NCBI GenBank assembly: GCA_030848705.1
Contig: CM061242.1
Coordinates: forward strand, 64,429,064-64,493,063
Length of the DNA stretch: 64,000 bases
Direction: 5' to 3'
From: Heracleum sosnowskyi
Taxonomy: Eukaryota; Streptophyta; Magnoliopsida; Apiales; Apiaceae
Shown here: piece by piece, positions 23,065 to 32,992 of the stretch
Layout of the letters: each line of letters starts with the position of its first letter
Numbering within the stretch: position 1 is the first letter of the stretch
Translations under genes and position numbers: made by a program
Notes under the pieces: model-generated
Told to the model about the DNA's origin: nothing
The model's database searches: none
What the model saw: the letters and a program-made list of their open reading frames with translations, nothing else

Positions 23065-23257
23065 ATCTCCCCCAATTTATGACTGATAGAATAACAACCA
23101 TAAATCAAGAGCCTTGATGATAACAAAAACACTCAATCAAATTACACATGATAAAAATAGAAATTGCATTGAGCTTCATTGAATTTAATTGAAATACAAA
23201 GTAGGAAATCTTACAAAACAAGTGCACAGAGTTGCTCCTCTAGTCTGAGCAGATTTT

Positions 23258-24098
23258 TCATCTTTGCCTCTGTGGTCTTGTTTTCTTCCCTTTTCTTGCA
23301 TTGTTCTCCTCAATCTGAGCTTGAAGTCTTCTGTAGAAAATATTCTCTTCTTCATCTTGATTCCCCAACCTGGATTGCATTAATCTGAGAGTTTCATTGG
23401 ATGCCTTTTCCGGTTGGTCTTCTATTCTGAAGAATCTTCTACAGTTATCCTTGTCTCTGAATTCCATCATCCAAAAAGGTTGGAGATGAATTTTCTTTCC
23501 TGGTTGAGGGACCTTCAATACTCTGGGAAGTGCACCAGGCTTGTTCCAGCTAGCTTTGATTTGGCAAATTTTGGAGACAACCTCAGACTTGGCCGTTTTG
23601 GTAAAACCAAAATCTTTCTTCAGACATTTAAACACAGATAGTAGTGTCTGATAGTCTTCTCCCAGAATCCTGTGTAGAGGCCAAACCTGTTCTCTCCCAC
23701 CCTTGTAGACAAACACCAATCTCTCTGGTAGTTTGTAAGAAGCTGTCATTCCTCTCACTTCAACCAGGTCATCAAGATTGATATGTAGGTCAGACTCCTC
23801 CCTAATATCAGCAATGTAGATGAAGTCTTCTGGGTTGGTAGGGGGTTTCTCAGCTTGTGGTCTCCTTACAAGAATTGGCTTAGCCTTGGCAGCCCTCTGC
23901 TTAGATTTCTTCTTTGGATCCATTTCAAAGAGGAATTTTGGAAAGTTGGCCTCATCAAACTCAATTGGCTCTCCCTTTGGCTCAATTGGCTGTTCATGGA
24001 AATCGACAGGATGTTTAGGATCACAGGCTAACTTTACCTCAGAAACTGGATCAGGAATTGTTGGAGGTGCAATAGTTACATAAGAGTCTGTTGCAATA
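23258..24098 (-). pseudogene. E1 third ORF (env position), C-terminal part
   Basis: Open from the E2 insertion point to the stop at 23258; an internal ATG at 23921-23923 starts MDPKKKSKQRAAKAK. Acidic and proline-rich upstream part, then a basic patch, then a folded-looking region (RLVFVYKGGREQVWPLHRIL) that resembles the C-terminal region of the E3 third ORF (KLLYFMKDGSVKILRIQDLL) in order and spacing. The tail is basic (KGKKTRPQRQR). Function is unknown; it sits where SIRE elements carry an env-like ORF, but no signal peptide or membrane segment is seen here. The N-terminal part is lost. Confidence 0.65.
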
Positions 24099-24594
24099 TG
24101 TTAGATATAATTGCTGATGTTTGTTTATCAGTGTTTAAAGTATCAGGATATCATCAGAGTTTAGCTGGAAGACTGGTCAGAGTTTGTTAAACTCTGACAG
24201 TCAGAGTTTGCTTAGCAGTCGGTGTAAAAGTCAATGAAGATTCTAGAAGCGATATTTTTTGAAGATGGAAAGAAGCAAAGAGATATCGAGATGGCTAAGG
24301 AAACGGAACATAAGACAGAAGCAATTCTAGATTGATATTAATTGTATAGCTGATTTATAGGAATATCAATTAGAAGATTGTATGTAGCTGTGTACTATAT
24401 AAACACAGATAGGTTAACCCTAAAAGGGATGCGAATACGTGAATTATCATTCTTGTAACCTAGCAGCTCTCTATGATATTTTACATCACTGAGAGAGGAG
24501 TTATTAATTCCATACAGTTTATTGTTCATAAACAGTGTTATTATTGTTATTCTTATACGTATACTTGATTATATATTGTGTATTCGGCCTAACA
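24099..24594 (+). repeat. E2 5' LTR, 496 bp
   Basis: TGTTAGATATAATTG...CGGCCTAACA. U3 has three TCAGAGTTT words and an inverted AAACTCTGA (about 24154-24212). TATA box CTATATAAACAC near 24395. The PBS follows directly. Confidence 0.8.
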
Positions 24595-24596
24595 AT

Positions 24597-24609
24597 TGGT
24601 ATCAAAGCC
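24597..24609 (+). other. E2 primer binding site
   Basis: TGGTATCAAAGCC, a near match to the initiator tRNA-Met PBS (TGGTATCAGAGC), two bases after the LTR. Confidence 0.8.
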
Positions 24610-24656
24610 AAGGCTGTTTAATATATACAGTTTTTGATCTAAACACAAGTATAATC

Positions 24657-25322
24657 ATGGCTGAAAATAGTCAAGCAGGTTCTAAACCTGAGAAGGTTCA
24701 ACCAACTTCTGTGAGTCGATATGAGACGATTAGGGTTCCAATTCTCATACCAGTGGAATATCCAATATGGAAGGTAAAGATGACCATGTTTCTGGAAGCC
24801 ACAGATCCAGAATACCTTGATAGAATCAATGATGGTCCTCATATGCCAACAAAACTGTCTCCAGTTGTTGCTGGTCAAGAACAAAAGAGCGTTCCAAAAG
24901 AAAAGAAAGATTTGACTCCTGAAGACATATCATCAATTGCAAAGGATGCAAAAGTTAGACATCTTCTGGATAGTGCTTTAGATAATGTCATGTCTAACAG
25001 ATTTATTGGTTGCAAAACTGCCAAAGAAATTTGGGATGCTTTAGAAGTCAGATGTCAAGGAACAAGTGATATAAAGAAGAACAGGAAGACTATTCTTACA
25101 CAAGAGTATGAACACTTTGACTCGAGATCTGATGAAACTTTGACTGAGACATATGACAGATTCTGTAAACTGTTGAATGATTTATCTCTTGTTGATAAAG
25201 AATATGAACTTGAAGAGTCGAATCTCAAGTTTCTTCTATCTCTACCTGAAAGATGGGATTTAAAGGCGACAACAATAAAAGATAATTATGATCTTGCAGA
25301 AACAGATCTCGATGAAATCTAG
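24657..25322 (+). pseudogene. E2 gag, N-terminal part
   Basis: Start MAENSQAGSKPEK was chosen because it follows the PBS leader; the longer upstream frame reads through the LTR. It has the Copia gag core: YPIWKVKMTMFLEA, AKEIWDALEVRCQG, NRKTILTQEYE, LLNDLSLVDKEYE. It is cut at DLDEI where the homologous E3 gag continues with VYGMLRTHDLEV; the TAG at 25320 is made by the junction. The zinc knuckle is missing. Confidence 0.85.
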
Positions 25323-26225
25323 ATTTGAACTAGAATGATATCATTTCCATGCTTCTTGAAGAATAGAGTTTTATCAATTGTACCCCTGGTAAATTGATGC
25401 TCAAGAAGGAATTGAGATAGAGTTTCATACCAGGCTCTAGGTGCCTGTTTGAGTCCATAGATTGCCTTGAGCAGTCTATATACAAAGTTTAGGAAGCCTT
25501 CATTCTCAAAGCCAGGTGGTTGAGACACATAAACTTCTTCAGCAAGATCACCATTGAGAAATTCACTTTTCACATCCATTTGATACACCTTGAAATCTGA
25601 GTGAGCTGCAAAAGCCAAGAATATTCTGATGGCTTTCAGTCTAGCTACAGGTGCAAATGTCTCATCATAGTCAATGCCCTCTTGTTGACAGTATCCTTTG
25701 GCAACCAACCTTGCTTTGTTTCTAATCACCACTCCTTCTTCATCCATCTTGTTTCTGAACACCCATTTGGTGTCAATAACATTCTTTCCGGTGGCACTAG
25801 TTCCCATACTTTGTTTTTCTCAAATTGATTCAATTCTTCTTGCATGGCAACAATCCAATCAGAATTCTTCAAAGCTTCTTCAATTACTTTAGGTTCCTCT
25901 TGTGACAGAAAGAAACTATACATACATGTATTCAGTGTTGCCCTTCTTGTTCTAACTCCCTCACCAGGATCTCCAATGATTTGATCCCTAGTGTGGGCTC
26001 TGTCCCATTTCCTTGTGTGACCCTATTCATTTCATTGACATGTTCCAAGCTCATTTTGATTGACAGTTGCATTCTCTTCTTCTCCCCCTGTGTTTGTGAA
26101 CCCTTGCACAGGTGTTTGAAGAAGATCATCAACTTCAAGAATTTCATTTTCTGGAACAGTTTGAACAGGTGGTTCATCCTCACTTTCAGAATCATCAAGA
26201 TATCCTTGATTTTCAAATCTTAATG
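25320..26225 (-). pseudogene. E4 left segment: end of integrase region and start of reverse transcriptase
   Basis: Minus-strand continuation of E4 pol beyond the E3 insertion (the target TAATG repeats at 26221 and 39959). Reading from 26225: an acidic linker (DDSESEDEPP), two stops near 26030, then RT motifs: ALKNSDWIVAMQEEL, NKVWELVP, a frameshift at about 25805, then VIDTKWVFRNK, NKARLVAKGY, DETFAPVARL, QMDVKSEFLNG, YGLKQAPRAWY. It stops at HGNDIILVQI, one residue before the YVDD motif, where the E2 junction lies. The polymerase catalytic Asp pair is therefore lost. Confidence 0.8.
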
Positions 26226-26789
26226 TGTTAGATCAGGATTCAATGATCGTCAGGATCTAGACTTCAACTGATCAGGATTGCTGACATCATCAGGATTGCA
26301 TGGTCGTCAGGATCAAAATGAATATCAGGACTGGGATCAGGTTTGATCATCAGGATTAGAAGCTGATCAGGATTCCTACTTCGAGTTATATTTGGAGTCT
26401 AGATAAATAAGGAAGATTATTCTGTCGGTTCCTGGTTTGTAGTAATGAAGCTATCGATTATGGATAGGTTTCAATCTTTGTAATTGATTAGTACTTATCA
26501 TTGATAGAGAAGCTGTGTAGTATATAAAAACAGTTTTAGGTTTTGGTTCGAGGAGTGAATCAAACGCATAGAAGCTCTCAAGAACATAGAATTTCTTGAG
26601 AGAGTTTTTTGTAAGCTAGCAGCTCTCAAGAACATCAGAATTTCTTGAGAGAGTTTTGTAACAGTTTTATATCAGATTTAATAAAGCTGTTATTATTCTT
26701 TCATATATGTGATTCATATCTTATTAAGTCGAGAATCTTATACAATTGTATTCAACCCTCCTTCTACAATTGTTTATTACTGGGCAACA
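26226..26789 (+). repeat. E3 5' LTR, 564 bp
   Basis: TGTTAGATCAGG...TACTGGGCAACA. The first 170 bp hold seven exact TCAGGAT words plus near matches. TATA box GTATATAAAAAC near 26520. Two copies of AGCTCTCAAGAACAT(C)AGAATTTCTTGAGAGAG, each a hairpin, follow. It has 17 bp (AGAAGCTGATCAGGATT) absent from the 3' LTR. Confidence 0.92.
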
Positions 26790-26791
26790 AT

Positions 26792-26803
26792 TGGTATCAG
26801 AGC
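26792..26803 (+). other. E3 primer binding site
   Basis: TGGTATCAGAGC, complementary to the 3' end of initiator tRNA-Met, two bases after the 5' LTR. Confidence 0.9.
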
Positions 26804-26838
26804 AAACTGATTTAATTCTGAATCAGATACGATCTAAG

Positions 26839-28296
26839 ATGTCGACAACAAAGTATGAAAGCATGAAAATTCCCATCCTGAAGAAATCAGAATATTCAAC
26901 ATGGAAGGTTAAGATGCTGATGTACCTGGAGGCTATGGATCCTGACTATTTGGACATGATTCATGATGGACCATATGTTCCTACCAGATTCGTAGAAAGA
27001 ACAGATACTATACCTGAACATTATGTGGTCAAGGCTAAAAGTGAATGGACTCCAGAAGAAAAAGCTCATGTACTCAGGAAACCAAAGATAAAGAATATAC
27101 TGCACAATAGTCTTGATGCTGTCATGTCAAACAGAGTGATTGCATGCAAGTCTGCAAAAGAAATCTGGGATACATTGGAAACTCAGTGTCAGGGATCTGC
27201 ATCTGTCAAGAAGAACAGAAGGGCTCTCTTGATTCAAGAATATGAACAATTCGATGCTAGACCTGATGAAAGCCTAACTGATTTATATGATAGATTTCTG
27301 ACACTCCTTAACGACCTATCTTTAGTTGGCAAGGAATATGAAACTGAGGATTCAAACACCAAGTTTCTAAGAGCTTTACCAGAAGAATGGGAGACACATA
27401 CATCAATCATTAGACATCAGTATGATCTCAACACTGTGTCTCTTGATGAAGTCTATGGAATGCTTAGAACTCATGATCTTGAAGTTCAACAGAGAAAGAA
27501 TAAGAAAGGCAGCAAGGCAAAATCTATTGCTTTGAAGGCAGAGGCTAATTCAAAAGGAAAAGCTGTGGAAGTCTCAAAAAGGAAAACTCGAGTAGCTGAG
27601 TCAGATACTGATGACTCTTCATCAGATACTGATGGCAATCCTGATGTCAATACTGATGATGACTCTTCTGACTCAGACATTGAAGAGATGGTTGCTATGA
27701 TTGTCAGAAACTTCAAAAGGATGAAGTTCAGGAAATCTAGGAGACAAGGCAACTACCAGAAAAGGACCTTCAATGCAGATAAAGACAAGAACATCAAAAA
27801 GGATAGCAAAGGTAGCAAATTTGACAAGTCAAAGGTTAGATGCTACAAGTGTAATGGCATGGGTCACTTTGCTAGTGAGTGCAAGAAGACAAAGGCACTC
27901 ATTACATCAAGCAAGGATTGGATGGACTCTTCCTCAGAATCTGATACTGAGGTGGTCAACTATGCACTAATGGCCAATACTGATGATACTGCTATTCCTG
28001 ATGATAAGGTACTTAATACTGTCTTTGATTTTGATACTGATAATGCTTCTGAGTTAAGACGTTTTCTAAAGTCATTGCATATTAGCTTTAGAAGTCAAAC
28101 TGCTGAGAATACTAGAATCTTATCTGAGATGTCTGAACTTAGGAAAAGGAATGAGCATGTAGAAACTGAATTTTCTCTTATGCAAAAAGTACAGATAGAA
28201 TGTGATAATGCTAAACACATGTATTTAGAGATGAAACTTAAATGTACTGCTCTTGAAAAGGAACTTGAGCATGCTAATGAGAAAATCAGAACCTGA
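26839..28296 (+). pseudogene. E3 gag, first part
   Basis: Start MSTTKYESMKIPIL follows the PBS leader. It contains the Copia gag core (YSTWKVKMLMYLEA, AKEIWDTLETQCQG, LLNDLSLVGKEYE, DEVYGMLRTHDLEV) and a long acidic Ser/Asp stretch. Then comes a basic region (RMKFRKSRRQGNYQKR), one CCHC zinc knuckle (CYKCNGMGHFASEC) and a probable coiled coil. It would form the virus-like particle in the cytoplasm. TGA at 28294 (after NEKIRT) looks like a nonsense change because related reading continues beyond it in the same frame. Confidence 0.88.
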
Positions 28297-29150
28297 ACAG
28301 ATTCTGGTAGAAAATTTCATGAGATTAATACCTCTAAGAATTGGAAAGAGTGTCTAGGGTATAGTTAGATGAGGATAAGAAACTTAAGGAGAAAATTGTT
28401 ATTGATGAGACAGTTAGTCCAAAAACCTATAGACATATTATAGACAAAACCAAATCTAAGATTAATCCTGTTAATTTTGTTTTTGGTAAAGATTCCAATT
28501 CAACTTTTGAAAAGGGATCTACTTCTGTTCAAAATATTAAAGTTATTAAGTCTAAACCTGTCTTGAGTAAAGTCACTAAGAATGTAGGTTTACTGTCTCA
28601 GAAACAACTTAAGGATAAAATCTGTGAGGTTACAGATAGGAAAAAGGAAGCTACTGTTAAGAGAAACAGGAATGGTAAAATTAGGAACAATAAAGAGAAT
28701 GGTTATAAGTATATCCCAAATGCACCTAGAAAATGTTGTTTTAACTGTGGTAACTCTAATCATCTTGCCATTGACTGTAAAAAGAGTTTAAAGAAAAGTA
28801 CTGAAATTCCTATTTCTGATGTCAGGAGTAGATCAGTATTTTATAAACCACAGAAGTCCTGTTTTCATTGTGGTAGTATATGGCATTCTATTTATACTTG
28901 TAAAGGTTATCATGATTTGTACTATAACTTTTATGATCCATTGCCTAAGTTTGATCATAGTACAAAGTCTGGTAGAATTGATAATGACATACTGAAGCAT
29001 GCTTTTGTTAATACTGATACTGACAAAGCAAATCCTGATGAAATAAATCCTGTCAGGACTGCTAAAGTCATAAAGTCTTATGCTGCTAAAATGAATAAAT
29101 TGCATGGAAAAGGAACCCAACAAGTATGGGTTCCTAAATGTTCTAACTAG
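28297..29150 (+). pseudogene. E3 gag, C-terminal part with two more zinc knuckles
   Basis: After the TGA the frame continues to about 28360, where GGGTATAGTTAGATGAGG seems to carry two extra bases and shifts frame. The following frame runs open to TAG at 29148-29150. It has two CCHC motifs (CFNCGNSNHLAIDC and CFHCGSIWHSIYTC) and ends with QQVWVPKCSN, the usual C-terminal phrase of this gag type. E4 has the same layout, with WVPKTT then TAG. Three knuckles in all suggest an RNA-binding Gag longer than the usual Copia one. Confidence 0.75.
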
Positions 29151-29166
29151 TGTGTTTCTATTCTGA

Positions 29167-29748
29167 TTGCAGGGAAAAAGGAAAAATGTGTTAGTCATGG
29201 ATAGTGGATGCTCTGTGCACATGACTGGAAACAAAGCCATGTTATCAGAATATGAGGAAAAAGCTGGCCCAACTGTGTCTTATGGAGATGGCAACATTGG
29301 ACAAACTTTGGGATATGGCAAAATAATCATTGGAAATGTCATCATTGAAAAAGTAGCTCTAGTGAAGGGACTAAAACACAACCTGTTGAGTATTATTCAA
29401 ATCACTGACAGAGGTTATCATGTCATTTTCTATTCCACTCATTGTGAAGTAGTCAGCAAAGAAACAGGAAAGATAGCACTGACTGGCTACAGGCATGGTA
29501 ACATTTATGAAGCCAACATTCTCTCAAATACTGATGACTCCCCTACATGTCTAATCAGTAAAGCATCAGTACATGAAAGTTGGAATTGGCACAAGAAGCT
29601 TTCTCATCTCAACTTCAGCAATATCAATGAGTTGGTTAAGAAAGATTTAGTGAGAGGATTACCTAAAGTTTTGTATACTCCTGATGGACTCTGTGATGCA
29701 TGTCAAAAGGCTAAACAGAGAAGGACATCATTCCAGAGTAAATCATAA
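29167..29748 (+). pseudogene. E3 pol: protease and pre-integrase domain
   Basis: It begins near TGCAGGGAAAAAGG in a different frame from gag, 16 bases past the gag TAG. The protease motif is VMDSGCSVHMTG (catalytic Asp in DSG). The GAG_pre-integrase zinc region WHKKLSHLNF...CDACQKAKQRR follows. TAA at 29746-29748 interrupts; the integrase reading continues in the same frame at 29773. The frame's first codon would be TTG; the equivalent in E4 is ATG. Confidence 0.85.
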
Positions 29749-29772
29749 TCCTCTATTGAAGAACCATATCAC

Positions 29773-32505
29773 ATGTTGCATCTTGATTTATTTGGTCTGG
29801 TCAATATTATGTCCATCAGTAAGAAAAGGTACACTCTTGTAATTGTTGATGAATATTCTAGATTCGCCTGGGTGTATTTTCTGCACAGAAAAGATGAAAC
29901 TCCTGAAATACTGTTGGATCATGTGAGGATGATTGAGACAACCACAAAGTTCAAAGTCAAGATACTGAGGAGTGATAATGGTACTGAATTTAAGAATTCA
30001 AAGATGGAAGAGTTCTGCAAATACAAAGGAATTATTCAACAATTCTCTGCTCCTGGCACACCTCAGCAAAATGGAGTAGTTGAAAGGAAAAATAGAACTC
30101 TTATTGAAGCTGGCAGAACTATGTTGGAAGAAGCTAAGTTACCTACATATTTCTGGGCAGAAGCAGTCAACACATCATGCTATACTCAAAATCTCACATT
30201 GATAAACAGACATGGTGTTACTCCTTATCAATCTCTCAAGGAGAAGAAACCAAGTTTGAAGCATTTGCATGTGTTTGGCTGTAAATGTTTTGTTCTCAGA
30301 ACTCATCCTGAACAGCTAGGAAAATTTGAAACTAAGGCTGATGAAGGAATTTTCATTGGATATCCTGCATCAAGAGCCTTCAGAGTTTTTAATTTGAGGA
30401 CAAGGACTGTCATGGAGTCAATACATGTATCTTTTGATGATAAAAAGATAATAGGCTTGAATGAAGACTCGCATGATAGGCTAACTTTTGAAAATGAAGC
30501 TACCAAGGAACCTGAAGAAACTGAATCAGATCCTATCAGTTCATCAAATCTTGATGACACTTCAAATCCTGATGTTACACCAAATTCTGATGGTGCTAAC
30601 TCTGATATTACAAATAATAGAGATTCATCAAGTAGTGCAAATGTTGAGGGGGAGCAACAACATTCAACTACAAGTTCAGAGTCAACTCAATCATCAGGAC
30701 AAAATTCTTCAGATAATGATTCAAGTGACAATCCTGATAGTTCATCAGGAGGAGATAGTAATATTTCAGGGGGAGCTTCATCTGAAGCAAATTCATCAAT
30801 TCGAAATAACACCAATTCAGGGGGAGCATCTACATCAAGGAATGACTTACCATCAGCAAGTAAATGGACTGCAAGTCATACTCCTGATTTAATTATTGGA
30901 GATCCTGATGCAGGTGTTCAGACAAGAAGTGCAACTCAAAATGAATGTCTATATAATAACTTTCTGTCAAAGGAGGAGCCAAAGAAAGTTGAAGATGCAC
31001 TCAAAGATGCTGATTGGGTTACTGCAATGCAAGAAGAATTGAATGAATTTGAAAGGAATGAAGTCTGGAAACTAGTACCAAGACCAAAGAACAGGTCAAT
31101 TGTTGGTACAAAATGGATTTTCAAGAATAAGACTAATTCAGATGGTGTAATTATCAGAAACAAAGCAAGACTAGTTGCAAAGGGGTATTCTCAACAAGAA
31201 GGAATTGACTATGATGAAACTTTTGCTCCTGTTGCAAGACTAGAGGCCATCAGGATCTTTCTGGCATATGCAATTCATAAGAAATTCAAGGTTTTCCAGA
31301 TGGATGTGAAAAGTGCTTTCTTAAATGGTGAACTGGAGGAAGAAGTCTATGTTGAACAACCTCCTGGTTTCATTGATCCAAAATATCCAAATCATGTTTA
31401 CAGACTGGATAAGGCACTTTATGGACTAAATAAAGCTCCAAGAGCATGGTATGAAACCTTAGCTCAATTCTTACTGGAAAGTGGATTCAAAAGAGGTACT
31501 ATTGACAAAACTTTGTTCTATTTGAATCATGGTAAGGATTTGCTGTTAGTTCAGATTTATGTTGATGATATCATTTTTGGGTCAACAAACAATAAGCTGT
31601 GTGAAAAGTTTTCCAAGCTTATGCAGTCAAGATACCAAATGAGCATGATGGGAGAAATGAGTTATTTTCTTGGTCTTCAAGTTAAACAGACTGATGATGG
31701 CATTTTTATCAATCAGTCTAAATATACAAGGAATTTACTAAAAAGGTTAAACATGGAAGACAGTGCTACTGCAAGTACTCCCATTGCTACAGCTACCAAA
31801 CTTGATCCTGATCAAGGTGCTGAGGTAGATGTAACTCACTACAGAGGAATGATTGGCTCTTTATTGTATCTCACTGCAAGTAGACCGAATATCATGTTTG
31901 CAACCTGTCTGTGTGCAAGATTTCAAGCAAAACCTAGGGAACCTCATCTGATTGCAGTTAAAAGAATTTTCAGATATCTCAAAGGCACTCCTTCACTTGG
32001 TCTTTGGTATGCAAGGGAATCAGATTTTGGTTTGTGTGGTTATTCAGATGCTGATTTTGCAGGATGCAAAATAGACAGGAAAAGTACTTCAGGAAGCTGT
32101 CAGTTTTTGGGTGGAAGACTAGTTTCATGGTTCAGCAAGAAGCAAAAGTCTATCTCTACTTCAACAGCAGAAGCTGAGTACATTGATGCAGGAAGTTGTT
32201 GTGCTCAGATAATGTGGATGAGAAATCAGTTGTTAGATTATGGTCTGTCATACTCAAAAATCCCTATTTATTGTGATAACCAAAGTGCTATTGCAATGAC
32301 AGGAAATCCAGTTCAACATTCTCTTACTAAACACATCAGCATTAGATATCATTTCATAAGAGAACAGGTTCTGGAGGGAACAATTGAACTTCACTTTGTT
32401 CCTACTGATCAACAACTAGCTGATATATTCACCAAGCCACTTCCTGAAACTACATTCAATAAGTTGGTGAATGAACTTGGAATGATGAACTTTGAGAATT
32501 TCTGA
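29773..32505 (+). pseudogene. E3 pol: integrase, reverse transcriptase, RNase H
   Basis: Integrase catalytic Asp/Asp/Glu lie in HLDLFG, RSDNGTEF and NGVVERKNR. A long Ser/Asn/Gly linker (about residues 235-370) precedes RT. RT motifs: TKWIFKNK, ARLVAKGYSQQEGIDY, QMDVKSAFLNGELEEEVYVEQPPGF, the YVDD box in VQIYVDDIIFGS, and YFLGLQV. RNase H: SDADFAGC, STAEAEYI, CDNQSAI. It ends GMMNFENF. This is the usual Copia order (IN before RT). Apart from the TAA just upstream, this 910-codon stretch has no stop and all catalytic residues look intact. Confidence 0.9.
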
Positions 32506-32992
32506 GAAAAGCTACAGAGAAGAAATCCTGATGACTATCAAATCCTGATGGTCATTCAGAAAGGTATGTATTTTTGATCAAATCCTGATAGGACATAATC
32601 CTGACAGGAAGTCAACTGGTCAATTCTGATGTACAGGTCAGTATTTCATTGCTTAATTTGTGCCTGATTTTTCGTCAGTTTTTGATGAGAAACGTTTGAG
32701 TTTTGGACAACTGTATGCGCGCGTGTGTCACACTGATAGATATATACATATAGATACACATAAAAAGCGGTGCGGTTATGTTTAATTACACACGTAATTT
32801 GTCCACTAATCATTTTTGCACAAATCATAATTTGCCACCTGTCATTGAGAGTAATATTTTGTTTTAACAAAATACATTTTATTTGCTAAATTTCTGATTA
32901 CTCTCTCTTCATCAGTTTTTCATCTTATTTCTCTCTGCGTTCAAGAACCCTAATTTCTAAATCTCAATTCTCAAGTTTTTGATACTGTTTTA
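32506..32992 (+). promoter_or_regulatory. E3 pol to third-ORF spacer with promoter-like and 5'UTR-like sequence
   Basis: 487 bp with no ORF. The first part repeats AATCCTGA(T/C) five or more times (32524-32600), the complement of the LTR word. Then ATATATACATATAGATACACATAAAA (about 32739) could act as a TATA region. The end is pyrimidine rich (ACTCTCTCTTCATC, TTATTTCTCTCTGCG) with a telo-box AACCCTAA at 32946-32953, as in plant 5' leaders, 40 bp before the ATG at 32993. Promoter activity is inference. Confidence 0.4.

Larger units (their letters stand above)
22068..24098 (-). mobile_element. E1: Sirevirus-like Copia fragment, 3' LTR and end of third ORF
   Basis: Minus orientation. From right to left: C-terminal third ORF (24098-23258), polypurine tract TTGGGGGAGAT (23075-23065), 3' LTR TGTTAGGAATATG... 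(23064-22068). The PPT followed by TGTTAG, and an ORF between pol and the 3' LTR, are typical of Sirevirus (SIRE/Maximus) elements. The upstream part is missing because E2 begins at 24099 and the DNA beyond belongs to another element. Confidence 0.75.
24099..25321 (+). mobile_element. E2: Sirevirus-like Copia fragment, 5' LTR and gag start
   Basis: 5' LTR 24099-24594, PBS, and a gag cut off at 25321. The 5' end is an intact LTR start placed in the E1 third ORF, so the left boundary looks like a normal insertion. The right boundary is a rearrangement: gag stops in mid-domain and the next base belongs to the minus-strand pol of E4. Confidence 0.8.
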
